Under the pieces are notes generated by a model. It did not search any database. It had not been told where the DNA came from and saw nothing but the letters and a program-made list of their open reading frames with translations. Position numbers and translations under genes: made by a program. Of a DNA stretch of 64,000 bases, positions 11,070 through 18,427 are shown one piece after another. Where the stretch lies: NCBI RefSeq assembly GCF_028649395.1, contig NZ_JAQSUW010000014.1, positions 480,315 through 544,314 of the forward strand, in the 5' to 3' direction. Each line of letters opens with the position of its first letter. Position 1 is the first letter of the stretch. This DNA is from Pseudomonas sp. Gutcm_11s. GTDB lineage: Bacteria > Pseudomonadota > Gammaproteobacteria > Pseudomonadales > Pseudomonadaceae.

Positions 11070-12452
11070 ATGCTCGACGCCATCCACTGGGACGCCGACC
11101 TGATCCGCCGTCACGATCGGCCAGGCCCGCGCTACACCTCCTACCCCACCGCCGTGCAGTTTCATGGCGAAGTCGGCTCCTTCGACCTGCTGCATTCCCT
11201 GCGCGACAGCCGCAAGGCCATGCGCCCATTGTCGCTTTACGTGCACGTGCCGTTCTGCGCCAACATTTGCTACTACTGCGCCTGCAACAAGGTGATCACC
11301 AAGGATCGCGGCCGCGCCCTGCCGTATCTGGAGCGCCTGGAACGGGAGATCGAACTGATCGCCTGCCACCTCGACAAGGGCCAGGTGGTCGAGCAGCTGC
11401 ACTTCGGCGGCGGCACCCCGACCTTCCTCAGCCACGACGAGCTGCGCCGGCTGATGGAGCACCTGCGCCAGCACTTCAACCTGCTGGACGACGATAGCGG
11501 CGACTACGGCATCGAGATCGACCCCCGCGAAGCCGACTGGTCGACCATGGGTCTGCTCCGCGAGCTGGGCTTCAACCGTGTCAGCCTCGGCGTGCAGGAC
11601 CTCGACCCGGAGGTACAACACGCCATCAACCGCCTGCAGACCCTGGAGCAGACCCGCGCCATCGTCGATGCGGCGCATGCCCTGCAGTTCCGCTCGGTGA
11701 ACATCGACCTGATCTATGGCCTGCCGCGGCAAACCCCGGAGCGTTTCGCCCGCACGGTCGATGAAGTCATCGCCCTGCAGCCGGATCGCCTGTCGGTGTT
11801 CAACTACGCCCACCTGCCAGAACGCTTCATGCCGCAGCGCCGCATCAACGAGAACGAGCTACCCAGCCCGGCGCAGAAGCTGGAGATGCTGCAGCGCAGC
11901 ATCGAACAGCTCACCGCCGCAGGCTATCGCTACATCGGCATGGATCACTTCGCCCTGCCCGACGACGAGCTGGCCATGGCCCAGGAGGACGGCACCCTGC
12001 AGCGCGACTTCCAGGGCTACACCACCCACGGCCACTGCGACCTGATCGGCCTGGGCGTGTCGGCCATCAGCCAGGTCGGCGACCTCTACAGCCAGAACAG
12101 CAGCGACCTGACCAACTACCAGCAGAGCCTGGACAATGACCAGCTGGCCACCCAGCGCGGCCTGCACTGCAACGACGACGACCGCATCCGTCGCGCCGTG
12201 ATTCAGGCGCTGATCTGTCAGTTCCAGCTGGACTTCGGCGATATCGAAAAACGCTTCGCCATAGAGTTTCGCAGTTACTTCTCGGCTATCTGGCCGCAGC
12301 TGCAGCAACTGGCGCGCGATGGGCTGATCGACCTGCACGAGCGCGGCATCGACGTGCGCCCCGCAGGGCGCCTACTGGTACGTTCGCTGTGCATGCTGTT
12401 CGACCACTACCTGGAGCAGCAGAACCAGCAGCGCTTCTCGCGGGTGATCTGA
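11070..12452 (+). CDS. hemN: oxygen-independent coproporphyrinogen III oxidase HemN (radical SAM)
   Basis: HemN is 460 residues. It converts coproporphyrinogen III to protoporphyrinogen IX without O2, using two S-adenosylmethionines, and so keeps heme available for cbb3 oxidase and other hemoproteins under low oxygen. The radical SAM motif is FCANICYYCACNK (CxxxCxxC plus one extra Cys, as in HemN), followed by the FGGGTPTFL SAM-binding segment. The N-terminus RHDRPGPRYTSYPTA is diagnostic. Expression is likely driven by the ANR box at 10998. Confidence 0.97.
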   Translation: MLDAIHWDADLIRRHDRPGPRYTSYPTAVQFHGEVGSFDLLHSLRDSRKAMRPLSLYVHVPFCANICYYCACNKVITKDRGRALPYLERLEREIELIACHLDKGQVVEQLHFGGGTPTFLSHDELRRLMEHLRQHFNLLDDDSGDYGIEIDPREADWSTMGLLRELGFNRVSLGVQDLDPEVQHAINRLQTLEQTRAIVDAAHALQFRSVNIDLIYGLPRQTPERFARTVDEVIALQPDRLSVFNYAHLPERFMPQRRINENELPSPAQKLEMLQRSIEQLTAAGYRYIGMDHFALPDDELAMAQEDGTLQRDFQGYTTHGHCDLIGLGVSAISQVGDLYSQNSSDLTNYQQSLDNDQLATQRGLHCNDDDRIRRAVIQALICQFQLDFGDIEKRFAIEFRSYFSAIWPQLQQLARDGLIDLHERGIDVRPAGRLLVRSLCMLFDHYLEQQNQQRFSRVI

Positions 12453-12470
12453 GGGCCGCTCAGTTCAGAC

Positions 12471-12920
12471 TCAAGCCATGGCCAGGCTGGCCGCCTGCAT
12501 CCGCTGGTCATCGCTCAGGCGTTTATCCTTGAGCGCCTGCACCAGGCCAGCCTGGGCTGTGCTCAGCGCGCCCTGCAGCGAGGCCAGCTCGCTGCGCAGC
12601 GCCTCGGCTCTCGCCTGCTGCAGCTGCGGGTCCGCCCCCGGCTCCGTCATCAGCGCCTGCAACTCGGCCTGTTTCTCGGCGATCTGCTGGCGCAGGGCGC
12701 GGATCAGCTTGAGGATTTCCTTGATGTTGTCCGGCAGGTCGGCCTCGTCGATGTCGTCGTTCTTGGCGGCAGAGCGCACCCGCCCCAGCTCGGACAAGCT
12801 CACCCGCAGGCCATCGCGCACCTCCTGCTCGCTGGGCTCCTCGCCCTCGGCACGGGCCACCTGGCGCTGTACACCCAGCGACAGCCGCTCGGTCATGGCA
12901 CTCACGTCTATTTTCAGCAT
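12471..12920 (-). CDS. hypothetical coiled-coil protein divergent from anr
   Basis: This 149-residue soluble protein of unknown function lacks a signal peptide. The second half (about residues 60-145) is rich in Leu, Ala, Gln and Glu with heptad character and is probably a coiled coil. The start has a plausible ribosome site (GGGGAAC, three bases before ATG). It is convergent with hemN and divergent from anr, sharing a short upstream region with it. A gene of this kind is also present between hemN and anr in P. aeruginosa, where it is uncharacterised. Confidence 0.8.
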   Translation of the reverse strand: MLKIDVSAMTERLSLGVQRQVARAEGEEPSEQEVRDGLRVSLSELGRVRSAAKNDDIDEADLPDNIKEILKLIRALRQQIAEKQAELQALMTEPGADPQLQQARAEALRSELASLQGALSTAQAGLVQALKDKRLSDDQRMQAASLAMA

Positions 12921-13078
12921 GGAGTTCCCCTCGACGCTTTCTCTCGCCGTCTTATCGGGCCCTATCGGAAAAACTTGAGCAATCAGTCAGGCCTATACCA
13001 CCATGGTCACCCTGGCCCACTGGCCAGGCCATGAGTTACCCTTTGTCTTTGTGTGTGATCTGCAGTCAGGGAAATCCG

Positions 13079-13813
13079 ATGTCAGAAACCATCAAGGTGC
13101 ACAGCCCCCACCAAGCCCATTGCAAGGATTGCAGCCTGGCGCCACTCTGCCTGCCGCTGTCCTTGAACCTGGAGGACATGGACGCGCTGGACCGCATCGT
13201 CAAGCGCGGCCGCCCGCTGAAGAAGGGTGAGTTCCTGTTCCGCCAGGGCGATGCCTTCGACTCGGTATTCGCCGTGCGTGCCGGCGCCCTGAAGACCTTC
13301 ACCCTCAGCGACGCGGGCGAAGAGCAGATCACCGGCTTCCACCTGCCCAGCGAGCTGGTCGGCCTGTCTGGCGTCGACACCGAAGTTTACCCCGTCTCGG
13401 CCCAGGCACTGGAAACCACCTCGGTGTGCGAGATCCCCTTCGAGCGTCTGGACGAGCTGTCCGTACAGCTGCCGCAGCTGCGCCGCCAGCTGATGCGGGT
13501 GATGAGCCGCGAGATCCGCGACGACCAGCAGATGATGCTGCTGCTGTCGAAGAAGACCGCCGACGAGCGTATCGCCACCTTCCTGGTCAACCTGTCCGCG
13601 CGCTTCCGTGCCCGCGGCTTCTCGGCACAACAGTTCCGCCTGTCCATGTCGCGCAACGAGCTGGGCAACTACCTCGGCCTGGCCGTGGAGACCGTGTCGC
13701 GAGTGTTCACCCGCTTCCAGCAGAACGGCCTGATCAATGCCGAAGGCAAGGAAGTACAGATTCTTGACCCCATCGAGCTATGCTCGCTGGCCGGTGGCAA
13801 CCTGGCGGACTGA
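13079..13813 (+). CDS. anr: Crp/Fnr-family oxygen-sensing regulator Anr
   Basis: Anr is the 244-residue global activator of anaerobic and microaerobic genes. Four 4Fe-4S ligand cysteines are visible: C15, C18 and C24 in [11 protein letters not shown], and C117 in [10 protein letters not shown]. Next come a cyclic-nucleotide-type beta barrel, a long dimerisation helix, and a helix-turn-helix with the FNR-type recognition sequence [11 protein letters not shown]. The start is the ATG with AGGGAA six bases upstream; an in-frame ATG 48 bases earlier would add residues absent from the family. It probably regulates hemN and the first cco operon, whose promoter is outside the window. Confidence 0.97.
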   Translation: MSETIKVHSPHQAHCKDCSLAPLCLPLSLNLEDMDALDRIVKRGRPLKKGEFLFRQGDAFDSVFAVRAGALKTFTLSDAGEEQITGFHLPSELVGLSGVDTEVYPVSAQALETTSVCEIPFERLDELSVQLPQLRRQLMRVMSREIRDDQQMMLLLSKKTADERIATFLVNLSARFRARGFSAQQFRLSMSRNELGNYLGLAVETVSRVFTRFQQNGLINAEGKEVQILDPIELCSLAGGNLAD

Positions 13814-13824
13814 GGCAGTACTCC

Positions 13825-14373
13825 ATGATTTTCGACGAATTCGACATTAAGTCGCTGATCCGCCCTGTGCCGGACTTCCCCAAGCCCGGCGTGGTGTTCC
13901 GCGACATCACCCCGCTGTTCCAGTCGCCGCGCGCGCAGCGCCTGGTAGCCGACAGCTTTATCCAGCGCTATGTCGAGGCCGATTTCAGCCACGTGGCGGC
14001 GATGGACGCGCGCGGCTTCCTGATCGGCTCGGTGATCGCCTATGAGCTGAACAAGCCGCTGATCCTGTTCCGCAAGCAGGGCAAGCTGCCGGCCGACGTG
14101 ATCGCCGAGAGCTACCAGACCGAGTACGGCGAAGCCCTGCTGGAAGTGCATGCGGACAGCCTGTGTGAAGGCGACCGCGTGCTGGTCTTCGATGACCTGA
14201 TCGCCACCGGCGGCACCCTGCTGGCCGCCGCTCGCCTGGTCAAGCGCCTCGGCGCCCAGGTGCACGAGGCCGCCGCCATCATCGACCTGCCAGAACTGGG
14301 TGGCTCGCAAAAGCTCCAGGACATGGGCATCCCCACCTTCTGCCTGACCGCTTTCGCCCTCGACGAGCGCTAG
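13825..14373 (+). CDS. apt: adenine phosphoribosyltransferase
   Basis: Apt is 182 residues and makes AMP from adenine and PRPP in purine salvage. The PRPP-binding motif appears as [15 protein letters not shown], and the N-terminal [20 protein letters not shown] is typical of Apt. The ATG giving MIFDEFDIK is chosen; the frame continues back into anr, but that extension is not conserved. It lies 11 bp after anr, as in P. aeruginosa. Confidence 0.95.
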   Translation: MIFDEFDIKSLIRPVPDFPKPGVVFRDITPLFQSPRAQRLVADSFIQRYVEADFSHVAAMDARGFLIGSVIAYELNKPLILFRKQGKLPADVIAESYQTEYGEALLEVHADSLCEGDRVLVFDDLIATGGTLLAAARLVKRLGAQVHEAAAIIDLPELGGSQKLQDMGIPTFCLTAFALDER

Positions 14374-14399
14374 GCGTCACGAAACCCCGTCAGGCAATC

Positions 14400-14426
14400 G
14401 CCAGGGCGCTCTTCAGCGCCCCTGGC
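14400..14426. terminator. bidirectional stem-loop between apt and the Cys-rich protein gene
   Basis: GCCAGGGCGCT and AGCGCCCCTGGC pair around a CTTC loop with one bulged base, giving a strong GC-rich hairpin between the convergent apt and 14413-14760 genes. The stop codon of the leftward gene lies inside the hairpin. Confidence 0.65.
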
Positions 14427-14760
14427 CAAGCAGCTGCTGCAACCTGTCACTGATCTGGCCAGCCTTGTGCTCGCTCTGGTTGATCGCCTCGCAGGACTCG
14501 CTCAGCGGCTGCTTCTCCGCACCACCCAATGCATAGAACAGCGCCTCGCAATCGCAGCTCAAGGTGGCCTTCGCCTCACCGTTCGCTGTGTCGCGCACCT
14601 GCGCCACCCAACAGGCATCGCCACAGCCGCAGGAGCGGTAAGCCAGGGTCTCGCCGGCTACGGGCCAGTCCAGCTCGTACTCACCCGAGCCGCCAGCAGC
14701 AAAAGCGGCAGCTGCTGGCAGGAGCATGAGTGTCAGGAAAACGCGGCGAAGCTGCTTCAT
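14413..14760 (-). CDS. hypothetical Cys-rich periplasmic protein
   Basis: This 115-residue protein has a signal peptide (about residues 1-22, ending AAAFAAG) and a mature domain with six cysteines, in SCGCGDACW, SCDCEAL and SESCEA. Their spacing suggests disulfides or metal binding. It is not recognised as a named family. The ATG at the end of the frame gives a standard signal peptide. It is convergent with apt and next to the acyl-CoA dehydrogenase, which gives no clear functional hint. Confidence 0.75.
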   Translation of the reverse strand: MKQLRRVFLTLMLLPAAAAFAAGGSGEYELDWPVAGETLAYRSCGCGDACWVAQVRDTANGEAKATLSCDCEALFYALGGAEKQPLSESCEAINQSEHKAGQISDRLQQLLGQGR

Positions 14761-14869
14761 CGGGACGGTCCTTGTACAAGACAGAGGATCGCCAAGACGC
14801 TCCTCGCCGCTGCGCTGGCGCGGCAGAGGTGAAACTACTGACCAGCACGCAGCCTGTCGAGGGTGGCCT

Positions 14870-16018
14870 TCACAGTCCCATCTGCTTGCTGATGATCTCG
14901 TTCATGATCTCTCGCGATCCGCCACCGATGGAGAGGATGCGGTTGTCGCGGTACAGGCGCTCCACCAGGCTCTCGCGCATGTAGCCCATGCCGCCGAGGA
15001 TCTGCACGGCGTCGTAGGTGATGCGGTCAGCCGCGTCGGTGGCGAAGTTCTTGGCCATGGAGATTTCCTTGATCACGCTCTTGCCCACGGCCATCTTGGC
15101 GGCCTGGCGATAAGTGAACTCGCGGGAAACCTCCAGCTGGGTGGCCATCTCCGCCAGGCGGTGCTTGAGCACCTGGAACTTGCCGATCGGCTTGCCGAAG
15201 GCTTCGCGCTCGCGGGCCCAGGCCATGGCCTCCTCCAGCGCCATCTGCGAGGTCATGTTGGCCATCAGCGCCAGGCTCAGGCGCTCGCTCTGGAAGTTGG
15301 CCATGATGCAGGCGAAGCCCATGTTCTCGGCGCCGATCAGGTTCTCCACCGGCACCTTGCAGTCGTCGAAGAACAGCTCGGCGGTATCCGAGGCGCGCCA
15401 GCCCATCTTCTTCAGCGAGCGGCCGACAGTGAAGCCGGGCGTGCCCTTCTCGATCAGCAGTAGGCTGACGCCGCCGAAGCCCTCGCCACCGGTGCGCACG
15501 GCCACCGTGTAGTAATCGGCACGCACACCGCTGGTGATGAAGGTCTTGCTGCCGGTCACGCGATAGAAATCGCCGTCACGCACGGCGCGGGTCTTGAGGT
15601 TGGCCACGTCGGAGCCGCCGGAGGGTTCGGTCACGGCCAGGGCCATGATCTTCTCGCCGGCCAGCACTTCGGGCACCACGCGGTCGCGCAGCGCCGGCTT
15701 GGCCCACTTGAGCACCGGCGGCAGGCCGATATCCAGCGAACCGAGACCGGCCACCAGGCCGCCGGAGCCGGAGCGCATCAGTTCCTCGCTGGCCGCCACC
15801 TTGGCGAACAGATCGCCCTCGTGGCTGCCGCCATACTGTTCCGGATAGCCGATGCCGAGGATGCCGGCGGCGCCGGCCTTGCGGTACAGCTCGCGAGGAA
15901 ACTCCTCGGCCTCCTCCCAGTCCGCCACGTGCGGCAAGACCTCGCGCTCGATGAAGCGGCGCACCGAGTCGCGCACCAGTTGATGGGATTGGTCGAAGTA
16001 TTCCTGGAAAGCGGACAT
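14870..16018 (-). CDS. acyl-CoA dehydrogenase family flavoprotein
   Basis: This 382-residue FAD enzyme of the acyl-CoA dehydrogenase family oxidises acyl-CoAs to enoyl-CoAs; the exact substrate is unknown. Signature AVTEPSGGSDVANLKT and the C-terminal QILGGMGYMRE segment are present. At the position of the usual Tyr-Glu-Gly catalytic Glu the sequence reads SIGGGSREI, so the base is probably supplied from another helix, as in isovaleryl-CoA-type enzymes. The ATG giving MSAFQEYF is preferred (GGGAG nine bases upstream); an upstream ATG at 16048 adds ten residues. A similar gene lies in the P. aeruginosa anr-dnaX region. Confidence 0.92.
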   Translation of the reverse strand: MSAFQEYFDQSHQLVRDSVRRFIEREVLPHVADWEEAEEFPRELYRKAGAAGILGIGYPEQYGGSHEGDLFAKVAASEELMRSGSGGLVAGLGSLDIGLPPVLKWAKPALRDRVVPEVLAGEKIMALAVTEPSGGSDVANLKTRAVRDGDFYRVTGSKTFITSGVRADYYTVAVRTGGEGFGGVSLLLIEKGTPGFTVGRSLKKMGWRASDTAELFFDDCKVPVENLIGAENMGFACIMANFQSERLSLALMANMTSQMALEEAMAWAREREAFGKPIGKFQVLKHRLAEMATQLEVSREFTYRQAAKMAVGKSVIKEISMAKNFATDAADRITYDAVQILGGMGYMRESLVERLYRDNRILSIGGGSREIMNEIISKQMGL

Positions 16019-16077
16019 GCGGGTGGCTCCCGTTTTTGTTTTCGCCACCCTAACCGAGCGCTTGCTTGGTTTTCAAG

Positions 16078-16659
16078 TCATGGCGTTTTTGCCGCACGCA
16101 ATGCCCGCATCACCTGTATCTGCATGTCATAGGCCGGCTTCTCCACCGCCTCGAAATCACGGGTGTAGCGCTGAGCGAAACCGGTCGAGCCCCATTCACG
16201 GTATTGCTTGGCGTGCCACAGCTCGTGGGCCCACAGGGCAATATCCTGCTCGGCGGCCTCCTGGCTGCGGAACACCACCACGTCGACCAGGGTCACCGCC
16301 TGGATGTCCGGGTTCTGCAGCATGGCGCTGGCCACGTCCATTTCGTCGAGCGCACCGACACGGAAGCGAACCGTATCGAGCAAGGCGCTGTCGTAATAGG
16401 GCGCCAGTTGTGCACGCATCTGCAGCGGCATCGGCTGGGTACCTGCCATCAGCGCCGTATCGCGGGATTGCAGGATCCAGCGCTCGAGCGTCACCGACGC
16501 AGAGCCGAGCACCTGGGTGCGGACCTGCTCGACATCGGGCACGCAGATACAACTGGTGAAGCAGATTTCCATCTGCCCCACCGGGCAGGCGGCAGAAGCG
16601 CCGAGCGGCCAGCCAAGGATGGCGAGCAACGCGGCGCGGCGAAGATAAGCGGGAGTCAC
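16078..16659 (-). CDS. DUF4157 (eCIS-core-like) exported protein with HELWH motif
   Basis: This 193-residue exported protein has a signal peptide (about 1-23, ending LGASA) followed by a Cys-rich segment (CPVGQMEICFTSCICVPD). A C-terminal domain carries the zincin-like motif AHELWHAKQYREWG. This arrangement matches DUF4157 proteins, whose role is unclear and which sometimes accompany extracellular contractile injection systems; none is present here. The GTG start is chosen because GGAAAATCC precedes it and it yields a standard signal peptide. An ATG at 16704 is possible but has no ribosome site. It is divergent from the lipoprotein gene at 16781. Confidence 0.75.
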   Translation of the reverse strand: MTPAYLRRAALLAILGWPLGASAACPVGQMEICFTSCICVPDVEQVRTQVLGSASVTLERWILQSRDTALMAGTQPMPLQMRAQLAPYYDSALLDTVRFRVGALDEMDVASAMLQNPDIQAVTLVDVVVFRSQEAAEQDIALWAHELWHAKQYREWGSTGFAQRYTRDFEAVEKPAYDMQIQVMRALRAAKTP

Positions 16660-16780
16660 GGATTTTCCAGGAAGTAGTTCGGGGGTGCGCTGGGCCGCCA
16701 TCATGGCAGCGGATGGCGGACGACGCTATGACCGGCGCGGGGGCCGGAATATCCCGAATTCGCTGCCTGGGAGATAGAAA

Positions 16781-17185
16781 ATGCGCGCCATCTGCATTGC
16801 CCTGAGCACCCTGCTGCTGGTGGGTTGCACCACGCTGAACTACCAGCCCCAGGCCATCGGCGAACGCGAGGCCTACGCAGTGATCACCGAGGTGGCGACA
16901 CAGCAACCCGCCGCCGCCTACCTGGACAGCCGCTACCTGGGCTTTCGCGACAGCGCGGACGACGCCACGGGTACGCCCCAGGACATCCGCGAGCGCATCT
17001 ACTTCAGCTCGCTCGATGGCATCCAGTTGCGCCGCAGTGGCAGCGGCTACCTGGTGCGGCTGAGCGGCCCGAGCGGCGAAACCCTGCGTGAGTTCCACCT
17101 CGCCGACCGCCAGCAGGCCGAGCGTTTCGTCGACGCCCTCGCCTACTACCGCGCCAACGCCCCGGCCTTCACCGGGCTGAAGTGA
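16781..17185 (+). CDS. hypothetical lipoprotein
   Basis: This 134-residue protein has a lipoprotein signal peptide with lipobox LLLVGC (Cys16). The mature domain of about 115 residues is mixed alpha/beta and ends in a helical ADRQQAERFVDALAYYRANA segment. No named family is recognised. Its 3' end overlaps the convergent PepSY gene by 17 bases. Confidence 0.75.
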   Translation: MRAICIALSTLLLVGCTTLNYQPQAIGEREAYAVITEVATQQPAAAYLDSRYLGFRDSADDATGTPQDIRERIYFSSLDGIQLRRSGSGYLVRLSGPSGETLREFHLADRQQAERFVDALAYYRANAPAFTGLK

Positions 17186-18362
17186 TCGTTGCCATCTCGG
17201 CACGACGCCCGGCGAAGCGCCGCGCACGCTGCTTGCGCCACCAGATGACGATGCCGGTGACGCTGAGCACGGCGATGGCCAGCCCCAACACGGCTATCAG
17301 CACCCGCCCGGGGAAGCCGAGGATGCGCCCGCCGTGGATCGGCAGCTGCAGCTGGTAGAAGCGCTCGCCGAGCGTGCCCACGCCAGGGATCTCGCGGCCA
17401 ATCACGCTGCCATCCTGGCCATGCACGAAGATCCAGGCGTTGCCCTCATCACTGGCGTGATCACCGAAACCGGCGCCGAAGAAGTTGTACTCGAAGCTGT
17501 AGTACAGCTCGGTGATTGGCGCGTGCAGACCGAGACGATCACCCTCCTCGCGCGCCAAGCGGTAGGCCTGGCGATAGTCCAGCTTCAACTCGCCCAGTTC
17601 CTCCTTGGGTAGCCGGCCACGTGCCTCGTAGGTGCTCAGGGGGACCTCGGAGAACAGCGACACCACTGGCTTGAATACTTCGGCCGGCAGATTCATCGCC
17701 ACGCTGCTCACTGCCACAGGCGTCAGCAGCAACCACAGCCACAGACCGCCAGCGCGGTGCATGTCGTGGTTGAGGCGCTGGCGCTTGATCTTCCAGGCCT
17801 TGCCCCACTTGCGCCAGAACGGCCGGCCGCGTGGCAGGGTCAGCCACAGCGATACCAGACAATCGATGGTCCAGAGGATGGCGACGATGCCCATCAGCCA
17901 AAGGCCCCAGTTGCCCGGCAGGCTGAGGTTGTAGTGAAACTCGAGGATAAAGGGAACGAAGTTCTCCCGTGAGAAGCAGCAGGCGCCCCACTCCCGCTCG
18001 CCCAGCACCTTGCCATTCGCCGGGTCGAGGTAGAACACCCGCGGCGCCAGCGGATACGGCTGGCCGCTGGCCGGGTCGGTACGCGGCATGGTCGCCAGCA
18101 GCGCCGAATGGCCGGGTTCTTCCGGCTGTTCCAGGTACCACACCAGGCGCTGCGGATACTCAGCCTCCAGGTGCTCGATCAGGCTCGGGCCGTCCATCTG
18201 CGCCGTGGCGGCATGGTCGGTCTGGTAGAACTGCGGGTTGAGCCACTCGTCCAGTTCATGGTGGAAGGCCAGCACGCTGCCGGTAAGGCCGGCCAGGGCG
18301 AGGAATACCGCCGTCGCCAGGCCCAGGTAGCGGTGCAGCAGGACCAGGATGTTGCGCGTCAT
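17169..18362 (-). CDS. PepSY-associated membrane protein, FoxB-like siderophore-iron reductase
   Basis: This 397-residue inner-membrane protein has four predicted transmembrane helices (about 8-30, 150-172, 203-223 and 350-374) around two periplasmic PepSY-type domains. Conserved histidines in the helices (LLHRYLGL, LEFHYNLS, HDMHRAGG) could ligate heme. In P. aeruginosa the gene next to the ferrioxamine receptor foxA encodes FoxB, an inner-membrane protein reported to help release iron from the siderophore. The same position after a FoxA-like receptor supports that role here. It starts 66 bp after the receptor stop. Confidence 0.82.
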   Translation of the reverse strand: MTRNILVLLHRYLGLATAVFLALAGLTGSVLAFHHELDEWLNPQFYQTDHAATAQMDGPSLIEHLEAEYPQRLVWYLEQPEEPGHSALLATMPRTDPASGQPYPLAPRVFYLDPANGKVLGEREWGACCFSRENFVPFILEFHYNLSLPGNWGLWLMGIVAILWTIDCLVSLWLTLPRGRPFWRKWGKAWKIKRQRLNHDMHRAGGLWLWLLLTPVAVSSVAMNLPAEVFKPVVSLFSEVPLSTYEARGRLPKEELGELKLDYRQAYRLAREEGDRLGLHAPITELYYSFEYNFFGAGFGDHASDEGNAWIFVHGQDGSVIGREIPGVGTLGERFYQLQLPIHGGRILGFPGRVLIAVLGLAIAVLSVTGIVIWWRKQRARRFAGRRAEMATITSAR

Positions 18363-18427
18363 GATTGTTCGTCTCGCAGACAGCAGAAAGCCGCCGCCCC
18401 TTGCGAGGCGGCGGCCAACTCACAGCA

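Noticed and set aside
12960..12985. ANR-like site upstream of anr (TTGAGCAATCAGTCAG)
   Set aside because: The right half does not match ATCAA at the correct spacing, so autoregulation is not supported by the sequence.
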